From positions 532,874,682-532,938,681 of the forward strand of contig CM042684.1 in NCBI GenBank assembly GCA_023614405.1: a stretch of DNA of 64,000 nucleotides, written 5' to 3'. The translations under genes and the position numbers were made by a program. Source of the DNA: Avena insularis. Its lineage: Eukaryota > Streptophyta > Magnoliopsida > Poales > Poaceae. Below are positions 9,630-20,853 of the stretch, in pieces (position 1 is the stretch's first letter; the number at the start of each line of letters is the position of its first letter). Under the pieces are notes generated by a model. The model saw only the letters and a program-made list of their open reading frames with translations, did not search any database and had not been told where the DNA came from.

Positions 9630-12600
9630 TCAAGAATTGGAGACAGCGTAGTGCCTCACTGAATATCGTAAAACATGTAAGGTAGGGCAGATGATCTCCT
9701 TCACTCGTACACCGTCCTTGTATATCTTGAAGGTCGGGACTATGCGCACATTCTCTGCCTTTGCTATCACAGGGCTTGCATCAACGTTTACCTGCAAATT
9801 TGCATATGCGGGGATTCATTAGCACTTGAAAGCTTTTGTAAGATGTCTCTGAATGCAGCAGTTGATATATATATAGAAAGATGTTTGGTTCATTACCTTC
9901 AGAAAATTCACCGAAGGGCACTCAGAACAAAGAGCATCCACTGACGGTGTAATCTGTGTGCACTGCGGATTCATTGTCCCCGTGAAATAAAGAACAGTTA
10001 CCCCTGTCCAGTTAAATCAGTCAGACCATCTTGTGAACTGAGTACAAATAAGTATATGCAAGAAATTTTGATGAAATGTAGAACTGGTGCAATGCGTGAG
10101 GGTAAATGAACAAGAACATTGTGTGTCCCGATTATCCATAATGCTAGCATAACTAAGGAGATGGGAAAATTATAACAGCTGAGAGGGAAAAAGTGTACAG
10201 GAAAATTTACCAGGTGAATGTATAGCAGCTCGGACTTGCTCTATGCTGGTAACTACCTCAACCTCTCCACCAAACTTCATATTTGATACCTCCTCGCCAC
10301 GGGTTGTCTTCAATGCGACTTGGGCATGGAACAAGGACTCCGCAACCTCCGCGTCGCCAGGAAGCTCCTTGCGAAGCACCTCATAGTCTCGTACACAATC
10401 AGCCCAACGCTCAAGCTAATAAAGTGTCAACAGGGAGATGTAAATAGCATAATAGGTGAATATTCAGAATCATCTCGAATACATGTAAACTGCTTACCTT
10501 TGCATAGGATGCTGCCCGCCTTAGGAGAGCTTTTGTGTAGCTAGGTTGGATTCTCAGCGCCTCATTGCAATCCTCGACAGATTTTGCCCACCGACCTAAC
10601 TTTGACCAGCAAGCTGCTCTATTGCAGTACAATACTGGATTTGAGGGCTCATATTTGAGCCCTTCGCCATAGGCTATAGATGCCTCAGCAAACTTTCCTG
10701 CCTTAAATAGGTCATTCCCCTGACCTCGAGCCCGTGCTACTAACTTCATGTTATTCAGAATCAATCCAACTTCTGCATTTGCAGGATCAACAAGTCTAGC
10801 TTTCTCCGCCATGCCAACAGCTGCATCAAACCTGCAGAAGTGGACTTCAATGCCGGTACCAACAAAGGAAAATGATCATAGTCCCTCTACGTGTTTTAGA
10901 ATCGTACCTTCCAAATGCCATGTTGACCTGGGCTTGGACAACATGCACATATGCATCAGGTACCATGCCTGACAGTTTGGTGGGCACTGAAGATAGAGAT
11001 GCGTCCTCCAATTTTAGCAAACTTTTAACAGTGGAATCAGCCTCCTCTAGCTTGTTAAGCCGGAGAAGTGCTTCAGACCTCAGTGCAAGGAGCTGCAGGA
11101 GAAACATGGCCGGATTGTGACTGACTGAATTATATTACGCTGACCACAAAACAACAATATATTTTTATTAGGATGAAAAAATATCACAATCTGTAAGACC
11201 AGAAGGGTTAATTACCAACTGAGATGAGTCAGCTCCGTTCACAATGGTGGCGTCTGCTTCCCTCAGCGTGCTCTTCCAATCTCCGACCCTCCTCGCGTCC
11301 ATGCATTTCCTCAGATGGCTCTCCACCTCATGCAGAGTCTGCCACTCAGCAGGGTCGGACTGATTCGTGTTCTGAGCCAGCGTAAGCTGCCTCCTCGCCT
11401 TCTCAACCATCCCAAACCTGCAATGTGGCCACCAACATGTCATTTCCAGTCACAATTCAAGCAAGCGATTACCGTATTGTCACGAAGAATCCGCAAAAAC
11501 ACGTGTTGACAGTCTAGATACACAATGCAGATAAGCACCACATTTGAACAACATTCTGCCAAGCATACTCGGGAACACATTAATTCACTAAAACGAACCA
11601 ACAACAGATACAAGTTTTCGCGTCATTTGCAGCAATTTTGGGCGTTGATGTTTAAATACACAATGCTGGTTTGGGAAGCATATTAAGAACACATTAATTA
11701 ATTCACTAAAATAAACCAACCAAAGATACAGATATATCCATCTTTTTTTCAGCACACAATTAATCTGAGAATTTATATTACTTGTACCTGGGTAGCTGGA
11801 AGATGAAATAAAATAGAAATGCTAACGTTCCCATGATCTATCTGTCAGCAAGCAAGTGGCACACGTGCAACAGTGACAAGCAAAGCAAGAACAAGATCTG
11901 TGGAATTCCAGTGCGATGATCAATTCCATTCGGGATTCCAGTGCAATGCAATGCAGCAGGTATGCACGCACGGACAAGAAAAGGAATCTCACCGGAGGCA
12001 GAGCGCGGCGAGGCGGGCGTGGGCGCGGCCGCTGGCGGGGTCGAGGCGGACGGCCTCCTCGCACTCGCGGAGGGCCTCGGCGAGGCGGCCGAGCCCGGCG
12101 AGCGCGGCGGCGCGGTTGCCGCGGCACGGCGCGCTGTCCGGGCAGAGCGCCAGGGCCCGGTCGTAGTGCCCCAGCGCCTCTACGTAGCGGCCTTTCTTGT
12201 AGAACTCGTTCCCCGCCCGGGTCACCTCCTGCAGACTGCTCTCTGCTCCCGGCGCCGGGAAGCTCGCCGGCTGAGAGCGCGAGGAGGCGTCAATGCTGGT
12301 TCTCGCGGGCGCCATGCCGCCGCGCATGATGCTGCCGTGGCCGTAGTATCCGGTGCCGGATCCGAGCACGTCCGGGCGGGCGCTCGGCCTGGGCGCGGCG
12401 GGCGCGGCCCGGTGGCCAGACCTGCAGATGTTGCCGGCGGGGAGCGCATTGGCGAGCGGCGAGCTGGTGGCGGTGCTCCCGCCCCCGCCGCCTCCGGCCG
12501 AGCTGCCGCTCCCGCCGGAGAAGATGAGCGGGCCAGATCCGGAGCGGCGGTGGCCGGGCGGGCGCGGCGGGTTGTTGTTGTTGGTGCTGCAGGCCGTCTC

Positions 12601-12864
12601 CGGCACCATCTCCCCCGAGTGGCCTCTTCCCCTCCCACCCCTCGCGACCGCCGCATTGCAGAGCGCGGGCGACTTGGCGGAGCCGGCGGAGGAGGAGGAC
12701 GACGAGGGCGTGGCGCGCATCCGCAGCGGCGACACCGGCGAGCCGAGATCCGCGAACACGTCCCGCTTGGAGTCCGGCTTGTCCCTGTCCGCCCCCGCTC
12801 CGTTCTCCAGCGTCAGCGCCGCGGCGCGCAGCCGCGCCCGGTCGACATCCGACGACGAAGACAT
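9630..12864 (-). CDS. TTL: TPR-repeat thioredoxin-like protein (TTL family), 7 exons, 688 aa
   Basis: Exons on the minus strand: 12864-11993, 11417-11216, 11092-10908, 10831-10498, 10415-10211, 10003-9897, 9791-9630. All introns are GT-AG and phases join to a 2067-nt frame. Residues 1-210 are Ser/Gly/Ala-rich and probably disordered. TPR motifs start near 211 ([20 protein letters not shown]) and recur through about 560, including [19 protein letters not shown] and [20 protein letters not shown] thioredoxin-like fold closes the protein: VTVLYFTG, then a VNVDAS strand and the [11 protein letters not shown] cis-proline segment. The redox WCxxC is replaced by TMNPQC, so disulfide chemistry is not expected. 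Length and domain order match plant TTL proteins, which in Arabidopsis act in osmotic-stress/ABA responses, brassinosteroid signalling and cellulose-synthase regulation. The first ATG (12864) begins MSSSSDVD. Splice sites were read by eye. Confidence 0.93.
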
Positions 12865-13120
12865 CGCGCGCTCACGAGTGCCACTGCCACCACTCTCCCC
12901 TCACTGGGCATGCAAGTGCGGGAGCAGGAAAGAACGACTGAGCTCGGGGCCGGGGAAGCGTGCGTGTGCGGGCGGGCGGGCGGTGTATGCGTGCGAGTCC
13001 AAGCAAAGTCAAGGAGCCATGGAGAAGGGAGGGGAGGAGATGAAGTGAGGTGGGAGGAAAGGAATAGAAGGAGAAGGATGGAGGGGGTGGGTGCCGTCGG
13101 GTTATTTAGGGGACTAATTC

Positions 13121-13127
13121 ATTTATA
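13121..13127 (-). promoter_or_regulatory. Candidate TATA box of the TTL gene
   Basis: Minus-strand TATAAAT about 260 bp upstream of the TTL start codon. This leaves room for a GC-rich 5' leader of roughly 220 nt. No transcription start is directly visible. Confidence 0.45.
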
Positions 13128-13233
13128 TTAAAATTAATCTCGTGGTATATAAACCAGACAGCTGTATTTCCTTTCTGGAAAAATCAATTACCTTCATTAT
13201 AAATAAATTTTTTATTTCGCTTCCTTTTCTGAT

Positions 13234-13257
13234 TTCGTTCGTTCGTTCGTTCGTTCG
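13234..13257 (+). repeat. (TTCG)n microsatellite
   Basis: Tetranucleotide run upstream of the TTL promoter. Confidence 0.95.
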
Positions 13258-14900
13258 GTCAAACACATGAGTTTTTTTTTATTCCTTTGACCTTTTCTGG
13301 TTTTATTATCCATCCACGTGGTTTGTATAACAAGGATTGACCGTGTGCACGACAAAATATCTAATGGAAACAATGGTATTATCATATGATGAAAGCAATT
13401 GGTACCAGTATTATATGTTTGGGGATGTTCTACGAAGATGTGAAATTGCACGTTCAACGTAGAACTAAGGTACCGAAAGAAAAAACCTCAAGTTGAGCAA
13501 TAATAGTGACAAACACCTTTGCAGCTTCTATTCGGATACATGTTCTTTTTTCTTTCTGAGATCAATCGAGAATTCATGTTCATATGCAAATATTCATACA
13601 TACATACATACATACAATTGACCTAGAATTGAGGTAAGAAAAGAAGGAAAAAACCTCAAGTTCAAACAAACGTCTCATGTTAAGGAATACGAATAATTTT
13701 TCGCATGATGTTCCAAGGTACTAGTACTGTATCATTTTTTGCTTCACCATTCTTAATAATCGTAATTTTGTAACAAATAAGATAATGGTGGAATTTCGCA
13801 ACAAGAAAAAAGATAATTGTGTTAGCTATCCGTACGCGCGATCTCTGGCCTCACGGTGGAGGTGGCCAGTAGCGGGGAGGGAGGGGGGAGGAGAGGAAAC
13901 ACATCCCGCTGATTCCTCTGGTCCAGGCGCAAGAAAACAGCGGTCTACTTATTACCCTTTTTTCTTGCTGGAGGAAATCCCTCCCTCCCCTGCCGCGTTG
14001 CCATTTCCGTGAATATTCCATCGGAATGTTCCTTGTATTTCCGCTGGCTGTCAGGCACCATACACGGCATTCTTCCTTCCCTGCCGTTTTCATCCCGGTT
14101 TTAATTCGCGTAGCTACCGTGTCGTCGGTGACCCACCGAGCAAATTTGCTCCCGTTCCATTTCTGACCGATACATACGCAGTACGTATCATCCTCCTCCT
14201 GGAGCGAGCGAGCGAGCAGATCTGTGGTTCTGGCTGGCCGATGCCACGCCGGCAAGCAGATGGAGGAGGCGATTTCACGGGGAGGAAACACATCCCGGCC
14301 GCTGATTCTTCCGATCCAGCCTAGCCAACACGATTACGCGAGAATGTTCGATTCCTAGCTACCAAGCGCGTGATATTCTCCCTTTCCGTCTTAATTTCGC
14401 AGTAGCTACTACTACCATGTACATGTACTGCTCTCACCCGTAGACGTGTCGTCGGTGACCGACGACCGGCAGCATGTACTACTCCGTACCTGCGAGAGCT
14501 CTCCGTCGTAGCTGGCTTTCCACGCATGTATGCATCCCGGCCGTGTTTTGTTGATCGTTTTCCCCTTTTTCGTATGCAGCAGCGGGAAGAAATAAGGACA
14601 TTTCGGAAAAATCTTTGCAATATACAAGTTTTAAAGCGTCTCTCAGCCTAGTCCTGGAAGAACACCCAAATCGGGCATTTTCACGGAGCCAAGTTCTTCT
14701 CGCGCTCTCGGGAGAAGAAGATGCACGCGCGCGTGCGGGGAGGGATGGCGGGACCTCGCAAAATCCGGCGAGAGAAATTGGGGTTACCGGCCGCCGATTC
14801 GCACCGACTATTTACACAGCCCCTCCTCTGCCTCCAAAATCCCCGCCACCATTTCTCCCAATTTCGAGCTCTCCTTCCAAATTCTCTTCCTCACCGACGA
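13258..14900. other. Intergenic region with short repeats
   Basis: No gene recognised. A CATA microsatellite lies at about 13595-13616. Two related stretches sharing GGAAACACATCCC and a CTGATTC string occur near 13897 and 14284. A string near 14150 (AAATTTGCTCCC then TTTCTGACCGATACA) has a diverged relative near 16507, hinting at a duplicated or transposed segment flanking the MYB-like fragment. Confidence 0.5.
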
Positions 14901-14975
14901 ACATGTAAGCGGTGACTCCTACTCCTGTGGGTGTAGCTCATCTCCGACAAGCCTTTGTCCTCAGCTATCTCCGAC

Positions 14976-15860
14976 ATGTCGTCCTCGTCGGTTCAAATTG
15001 AGATTGTGGTAAGAGCCACCTAACCATAGCTCTCGCAGCTTAGATCTGTTACCATGTTCTAGCTCACAGTTCATGTGTTTGCTTGTGCTCGCTTCTAGTA
15101 GATCTAGACCTTTCGTGGTGTATTTTGGCAGTCATTATTCATGCTGTACTATGAGGATTGTCATGTGACGTAGGTAGGATTAGTGTTACAAGTATAGTTC
15201 TTCCCCTAGAACCGAACCGAACACATTGCGTATCTCTGGTGCCGTAGGATAAGGTTGCGTCCCATGATCTATCGGCAACCTCTGTGCGGCCTATGCGTTA
15301 TGTGTCGATGCCTGATGAGGTGTGCAAGAATAAGTTGGCCATGTCATGGTCTCTCTGTCCACCTTCGTTCTGAATCGGGTCTGCTAGTTGATCTAGAAAG
15401 GGGGTTCAGTTGTTCGGGGATTCAGAGAGGCGGACATGCGCTTGATTGCAGACGATGTCTTCAAGTTCTGTGGCCAAACAGTCACTTCGAACCAAGTGTA
15501 CAACCACATGAGGCACTGGAGAGTTAGGTGGATTCATGTACTGAGGATCAAGAGGCTTGAGAACGTGCGTTGCGTTGGAGACCTCTGCTATCATGATGGA
15601 CGATGGTGCACATCAAGGTTCGATATATTTGCACTTGCATCGGTAGTTGTAAAGCTCACATATGAACTTATATCTTGAACTAACTGTGATTCTCATGTAG
15701 GCTCAGCCGAAGGACACCGAGTTGATCAATAAGCCCATTAAGAACTATGTCCAGATGAAGATGATCTACAGTCCTCGCATTCCCACTACGCCCATCTCTC
15801 TGACCGTGATACACCGTGCTCTTAGCCACCTGATGGAGCGTAGTGGATAGGCGACCAGGT
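14976..15860 (+). pseudogene. MYB/SANT-like domain gene fragment
   Basis: The frame at 15436-15600 reads QVYNHMRHWRVRWIHVLRIK. This resembles the helix with spaced Trp residues in plant MYB/SANT-like (L10-interacting-MYB type) proteins, a family strongly amplified in grass genomes. After a probable AG acceptor near 15700, AQPKDTELINKPIKNYVQMK matches the segment that usually follows in that family. A possible first exon lies at 14976-15008 (MSSSSVQIEIV, donor GTAAGA) joined to a segment from about 15249. The stretch between is out of frame with stops, and a stop follows at about 15850. It is best read as a decayed, possibly transposon-associated gene copy. Confidence 0.5.
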
Positions 15861-16935
15861 ATCTTGCCATGACCCCTAAGTGCAGGATGAGCTGGTTCAT
15901 AGCCTTCCTGAATAAGCACTACCTCTGAGTAGCGGACTAAGTTGTTCGATGAGGTGCTGGTAGCGGTGTTGATGATGATGATTGTGATGTGTATTTTGGA
16001 GTAGCTAGGCTGATGAACTTTGGTTACGGTGAACCCTGAACTTTGGCTTGTATATTTTGGAAGGTGGTATTCAGTTATAACCCCTTCATTTGTGATGAAT
16101 GTGTGCTGCATCACGGGCAGTTGGTGGTGAACTCGAGTTGCAGCACACATGCCATGACTGATTATGTCGATTTAGTCTCAATATAAGCTAGTAATTCTCT
16201 GGATTGAAATTGTCTGAACTTTGTTTTCTGCCTTGCTAATGTTGGGTAAACTCACCTGACCAGTCAGGAGGTAAGGCTATCAGGGACAATGCAAGTACCC
16301 AAACAAGTACCAATTTGTTAAAAACCAAGAATACATGGAATCAAACAACCGAGGCTTGGCTTCTAAACCCCTACGAAAATGAAAATACACGGAATCAAAC
16401 GAATGACCTTTTAGCCACAAGAGGTTGCATTGCCGCGTGCAACTTCCGTGGAGTAATGGTCTCCAGTTGTGACTAAAGAGCACGAGCAACCAAACACGCC
16501 CCCGGGTAAATTTGCTCCCATTCTGTTTCTGACAGATACACAGTATCATCCTTGATAACATGACATATAGCAGCTGGGTATATGGTGGAAATTAAATCAC
16601 GGACCACGCTATATGGCGGCTGGGTATCGACGTGGCTGCTTTGCCTCCCCTTCTCACGTGCACATGCACGCATGCATGGGATGGATGGATGGTGTTCGGT
16701 ATGGATCGATCCAGCAACCGTGCGTGAGTGTGTCGCTGGTGCTGATGGATCGACCAATTTATGAGATAAGGACTATAATCTTGTTCTTGTTCTTAGTGAA
16801 TTTCTGATCTTCCAATGGACGCGGTGTTTCGATTTTTTGGGTGGCATCTGCTACATTTACTTTATATAAGTATTTTGAAATGTTTTTTCGATTAAGTATT
16901 TTGAAATGTTAAACAAATCCTAGGGTAAGAAATAA
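15861..16935. other. Intergenic sequence
   Basis: No gene or clear repeat boundary recognised. The part near 16505-16555 resembles 14145-14195. Confidence 0.4.
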
Positions 16936-18240
16936 GCTCTGCAAACCAAAATGTTTTGGTGGCATGGGGTTTGCGGATACTAGGGTGAGGAATATATGCC
17001 TATTGAGTAAATGGATTTACAAATTGGAAAATAATGCTCAGGATCTCAACTGTCAAATTCTTAGAAATAAATACCTGAATTGGGATGTTTTTACCAATCT
17101 AATGAAAATGGGACCTCTCGGTTTTGGAAAACTTTGCACAAAGTTAACAAAAGGTTTAAGTTTGGGTCTAGCTATAGTGTTGGCAATGAAAAAAAAACAA
17201 TGTTCTGACATGATTGCCGGCTTGGTAAGTGTCCTGTGAAGACCTTATTCCATGCAAATTTCTCTTGTTCTGAATAGAAGGATGAAACTGTAGCTAGGGT
17301 GTTGAAGAATGGAGTGGTGAATCTTACTATTTTTGCATCTTTTGGTTTGTGTGTGTGAATCAAGGGAGTGGGAGTAGATTTGTGTTGCTACTGAATCAAG
17401 TGAGTCTTACTGAAGCTGAGGATTCGATGAGGTAGGGCTTAGAGAAAAGTGGGAAGTTTACCACAAAATCGCTCTGTCGGTTTATTTTGAATCATGCTCC
17501 TTCAGGATGACAGATATGTGGGGAGCGAATTGCCCTTTGAAACAGAAAAACTTCCTATGGCTCTGCTTTAGAGGGAAGATGCAGTCTGCATGCCGAATGG
17601 AAAACAAAAATTGGCATGGATCTGAGTTGTGTGTCCAGTGTGAGGTTTTGGAAGATGTTGACAACATTCTGTTCAATTGCCCCGTTGCTACTTTTGTACG
17701 GTGTATGTTGAGGGGTTGTTTGTCTTTCAGAGCAATCCCCAGGTCGAGGGATAAGTTTATTGAATTGTTTCTCAAAACAGGATGGCCGAGCAGTAATGGT
17801 GTGACTTGGTTGTGGTTTGCTGCAGTTGCTTGGTCACTGGGTAACTAGGAATGATAGGATCTTTCAACATAAAGTGTTGTTTAATCCTTCTCACCCGCTT
17901 TACTAAGCTTATTCTACTTTTGTACGGTGTATGTTGAGGGGTTGTTTGTCTTTCAGAGCAATCCCCAGGCCGAGGGATAAGTTTATTGAATTGTTTCTCA
18001 AAACAGGATGGCCGAGCAGTAATGGTGTGACTTGGTTGTGGTTTGCTACAGTTGCTTGGTCACTGTGGGTAACTAGGAATGATAGGATTTTTCAACATAA
18101 AGTGTTGTTTAATCCTTCTCACCCGCTTTACTAAGCTTATTCTATTTTATTGCAATGGAAGCCACTGGTGGTGTGTAGATATCTCGTAGGTACCGAGGAG
18201 ACGATGCTCAAGATTGACAGGAGGCTATCGGACCTATGAA
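16936..18240 (+). mobile_element. LINE (non-LTR retrotransposon) 3' fragment with zinc-binding RT tail
   Basis: Plus-strand reading gives MGFADTRVRNICLLSKWIYK, a conserved stretch near the end of plant LINE reverse transcriptase. After a decayed gap come NFLWLCFRGKMQSACRM and CVQCEVLEDVDNILFNCPVA, the Cys/His reverse-transcriptase zinc-binding domain, then WLWFAAVAWSL and NDRIFQ. The piece is 5'-truncated, as is usual for LINEs, contains frameshifts, and has an internal duplication (17688-18141). A stop is reached near 18238. No endonuclease or YxDD catalytic region remains, so it is inactive. Confidence 0.8.
17688..18141 (+). repeat. 226-bp tandem duplication within the LINE fragment
   Basis: CTACTTTTGTACGGTGTATG at 17688 recurs at 17914. 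The second copy carries two additional bases (CACTGTGGGTAAC against CACTGGGTAAC), which keeps its reading frame open through WSLWVTRND, while the first copy is frame-broken there. The copies are otherwise nearly identical. Confidence 0.95.
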
Positions 18241-19534
18241 CAACCGCCAATTGGGATAGAGTGGGTTCAGTGTCAAAGCTAGACGAGGTTCCATGGGGGG
18301 TGTCTCCTTGTGCAATGTCTACTACGAGCTGGCTGGGGGCAATAATCCAATTTTCGCCTATCTAACCCAAGATTACAAAGGCTAATTAACCAAAACAGAT
18401 TAGGCGGGGTGGGGGCAACGCCTCACTTCTACGTAGCTACGCCTCTGAGTGGGTTGATGTTGCCCATTCAGGAGTCTCTCTCTCTCTATAGTCCTCCCAT
18501 GTTGTCTCCCTTTAGTTTTCTGAACTTGTGGGTTGTGTCCCCGCTAGGTTTTCCTTGATGTGTGAGTTTTAGGCTTCTGATCAGCTGTTGTTATTTCCTA
18601 TATTGTAACCATAGCCTAGCTGCTCAGTCTATGGCGCCCACCTTTTCTCTTTTTTTCTTTTCTTTTCCTGTATGATTTTGTTCGATTTTTCGATGTTGGG
18701 CCCATGAGGAGGTCTTGTTTCAAATACACGTATGTACGCATGGATGAAAGTGAAGCGGGAAGTTTCGTGGAAAAATAGAAATAGAATTTTGCAAAACGAT
18801 TTTTTTGGTGAAAACGGAAACGAGAACGGAACATCGTTTTCTGGCGGAACAGACGCGAAAACTGAATTTTCATTTCCATCTAATATGAAATTTTCATTTA
18901 AGGGTTGATGTGTATGGACAAATCCAACTGACGAAGTACATGGCATTGTCAAACCAAACTTGCAAAGTTGCTTATCCTACAACTGGTGACCATGTAATCC
19001 CTTCATGCATTCGCGGATACTTCCATGTTTTGATATTTCGCTTCTTACCTTCTATACCTAGCGTTGTGCTATAATCAGGTCATAATTTTGTGTGTTTTCT
19101 TAAATATTTGACACTTGTTGCATGATTTCAGGGTTCTCTTTGTTCCTGGTAAAATCCGTGTCGTTCCGTGTCTACACCGTATTCAGTCCATATTTGTTTC
19201 CGACAATATCGGCTTCTATTCTCGTTTCTAGAATTTTTGTATTTGTTTTCACTTCTACAAAAAAAAAATGATAACAAACATGTCACCACTTAGTTCCGTC
19301 CGTTTTCGCTCTGTTTTCATCCCCATGTACATCTTCACGTTCTAAAATGTCCCATATTCTACTTGTGCACAAAATCGTTTCACAATAAATTTAACTTCCA
19401 TGTGACGTATGTAAGAAATGCAAAATTCGGTGCTAAAATAAAGACATTCTTTTTTTACTACTTTTTAAAGCAGACCACAAAGAATACTGGTTTTCCCAAA
19501 ATCGTTGCGTGAACTCTTTTTCGCGTAACACGTA
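18241..19534. other. Intergenic sequence following the LINE
   Basis: No gene recognised. Low-complexity T/C-rich stretches occur around 18480 and 18640. The segment may include LINE 3' tail sequence, but no poly(A) end or target duplication was identified. Confidence 0.4.
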
Positions 19535-19702
19535 ATCCCTCCGTTCGGAAATATAAGACTTTTTAGCTTCGTGAAATGAATGTATCTAGATGCTTTTTAG
19601 TGTGTAGATTCGCTCTGAACCTCTACGAACATATACATAAAAAACGTCTAGATACATTCGATTCACAAAGCTAAAACGTCTTATATTTCTAATCGGAGGG
19701 AG
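19535..19702. mobile_element. Stowaway-type MITE
   Basis: Flanked by TA on both sides (19533-19534 and 19703-19704). The left tip ATCCCTCCGTTCGGAAATAT pairs with the right tip ATATTTCTAATCGGAGGGAG, and the interior continues the inverted repeat with GTATCTAGA and TCTAGATAC. About 168 bp, non-coding. Confidence 0.88.
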
Positions 19703-20435
19703 TAGAATGCGAAGATGCACGTACCAGATTTCTTTTTAACAATACAAAATGTGCGGTTTTGGTAAGGAGAGCGTATACACACCATGTCTTGTTTGGATGG
19801 TAGCTGGCGCGGGACGTCGACGTACGTGCGGAATCTCAGCTAGACGTGGCAGTAAAACGCTCTATACAACGTGCACGTGTGTGTTAACTCACTCGTGGGC
19901 GTAGCTAGCGTACGCGTATGGCTGGCTTGCGAGAATAGAGTAGGGTACGTACTAGTAGTACTAGGCATGCGTGACTGCTGAATATTGATGTACGTACGTA
20001 CGTAAAAATGGGGATGGATGGATCGAACGTACACTAGCTAGGTACGTACAACTCCAGTATGTCCGTGTGCCCAAAAATGGGCGAATCAATATCCTGCCTC
20101 TACGCGCACGTGGAAGATGTGTTTGCCTTCCTACCACGCACCAGGATTCACGGAGTGTCTGACCTGTAAACTTGCAGAAGGCTGACCAAACATGTTTAAG
20201 ACGATGTTTTTTCCGAACAAAATCATTTTACAAAGTGAGATAGTAATACAAGGCCTAGCGCATTAGAATGCCCATGTGTATTCTTCCATTTTTTAAATAT
20301 ACTCAACATGTTTTGATAAGTTGTTTTAGTTTATATTTTGGAAGGAAGGGAGTATATCGTGTTCCACGTAATGTATACATGTACACATAGTACTGATTAC
20401 GAGCACTTTGTAGCTAAAAATAATCGGTATTAGAT

Positions 20436-20530
20436 AGTACTTCCTCCGATTACATAATACTGTACTACATGTCTTTTAAGCAAGCTATTCTAGCTTGCCA
20501 TAAAGCTTACATTATGAAACAGGGGGAGTA
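20436..20530. mobile_element. Possible small Stowaway-like MITE
   Basis: TACTTCCTCCGATTACATAAT and, inverted, CATTATGAAACAGGGGGAGTA bound about 95 bp. The inverted repeat is weaker than in the other MITEs here. Confidence 0.5.
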
Positions 20531-20739
20531 GGTAGGTTTAGTTAGAGCAAGCAGGCAAGCTCTTGCGTGATGATTACACGTACTTTTGCCACGTTTTTTT
20601 TTATTGGGAAACATCGTCGTAGCTAGGTACACTACTGACTTTTCTAACACGCATTTTTTAAGAATAGCCCCTTAGCTAAGAAAAAAACAATATTCTCTTT
20701 CTACGTTTTCTCTTCTCTAACTAAGTTACAAATTATGTA

Positions 20740-20853
20740 CTCCATCCGTCCCAAAATTAGTGACGTGAGTTTGGATGTATCTAGACACGTTTTAGTATAC
20801 AGGTACAACTGAATCTAAACAAACTCAAGTCACTTATTTTGAAACTGATGGAG
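20740..20853. mobile_element. Stowaway-type MITE with degraded right tip
   Basis: The left tip CTCCATCCGTCCCAAAATTA after TA matches the inverted right portion TTATTTTGAAACTGATGGAG. The right TA duplication is lost (AA). The interior has the usual GTTTGGATGTATCTAGACA motif. Confidence 0.78.

Noticed and set aside
11941..13131. A 396-aa plus-strand frame and several other long frames opposite TTL exon 1
   Set aside because: They are antisense shadows of a GC-rich, Ser/Gly/Ala-coding exon. They have no domain and the minus-strand reading is clearly the TTL protein.
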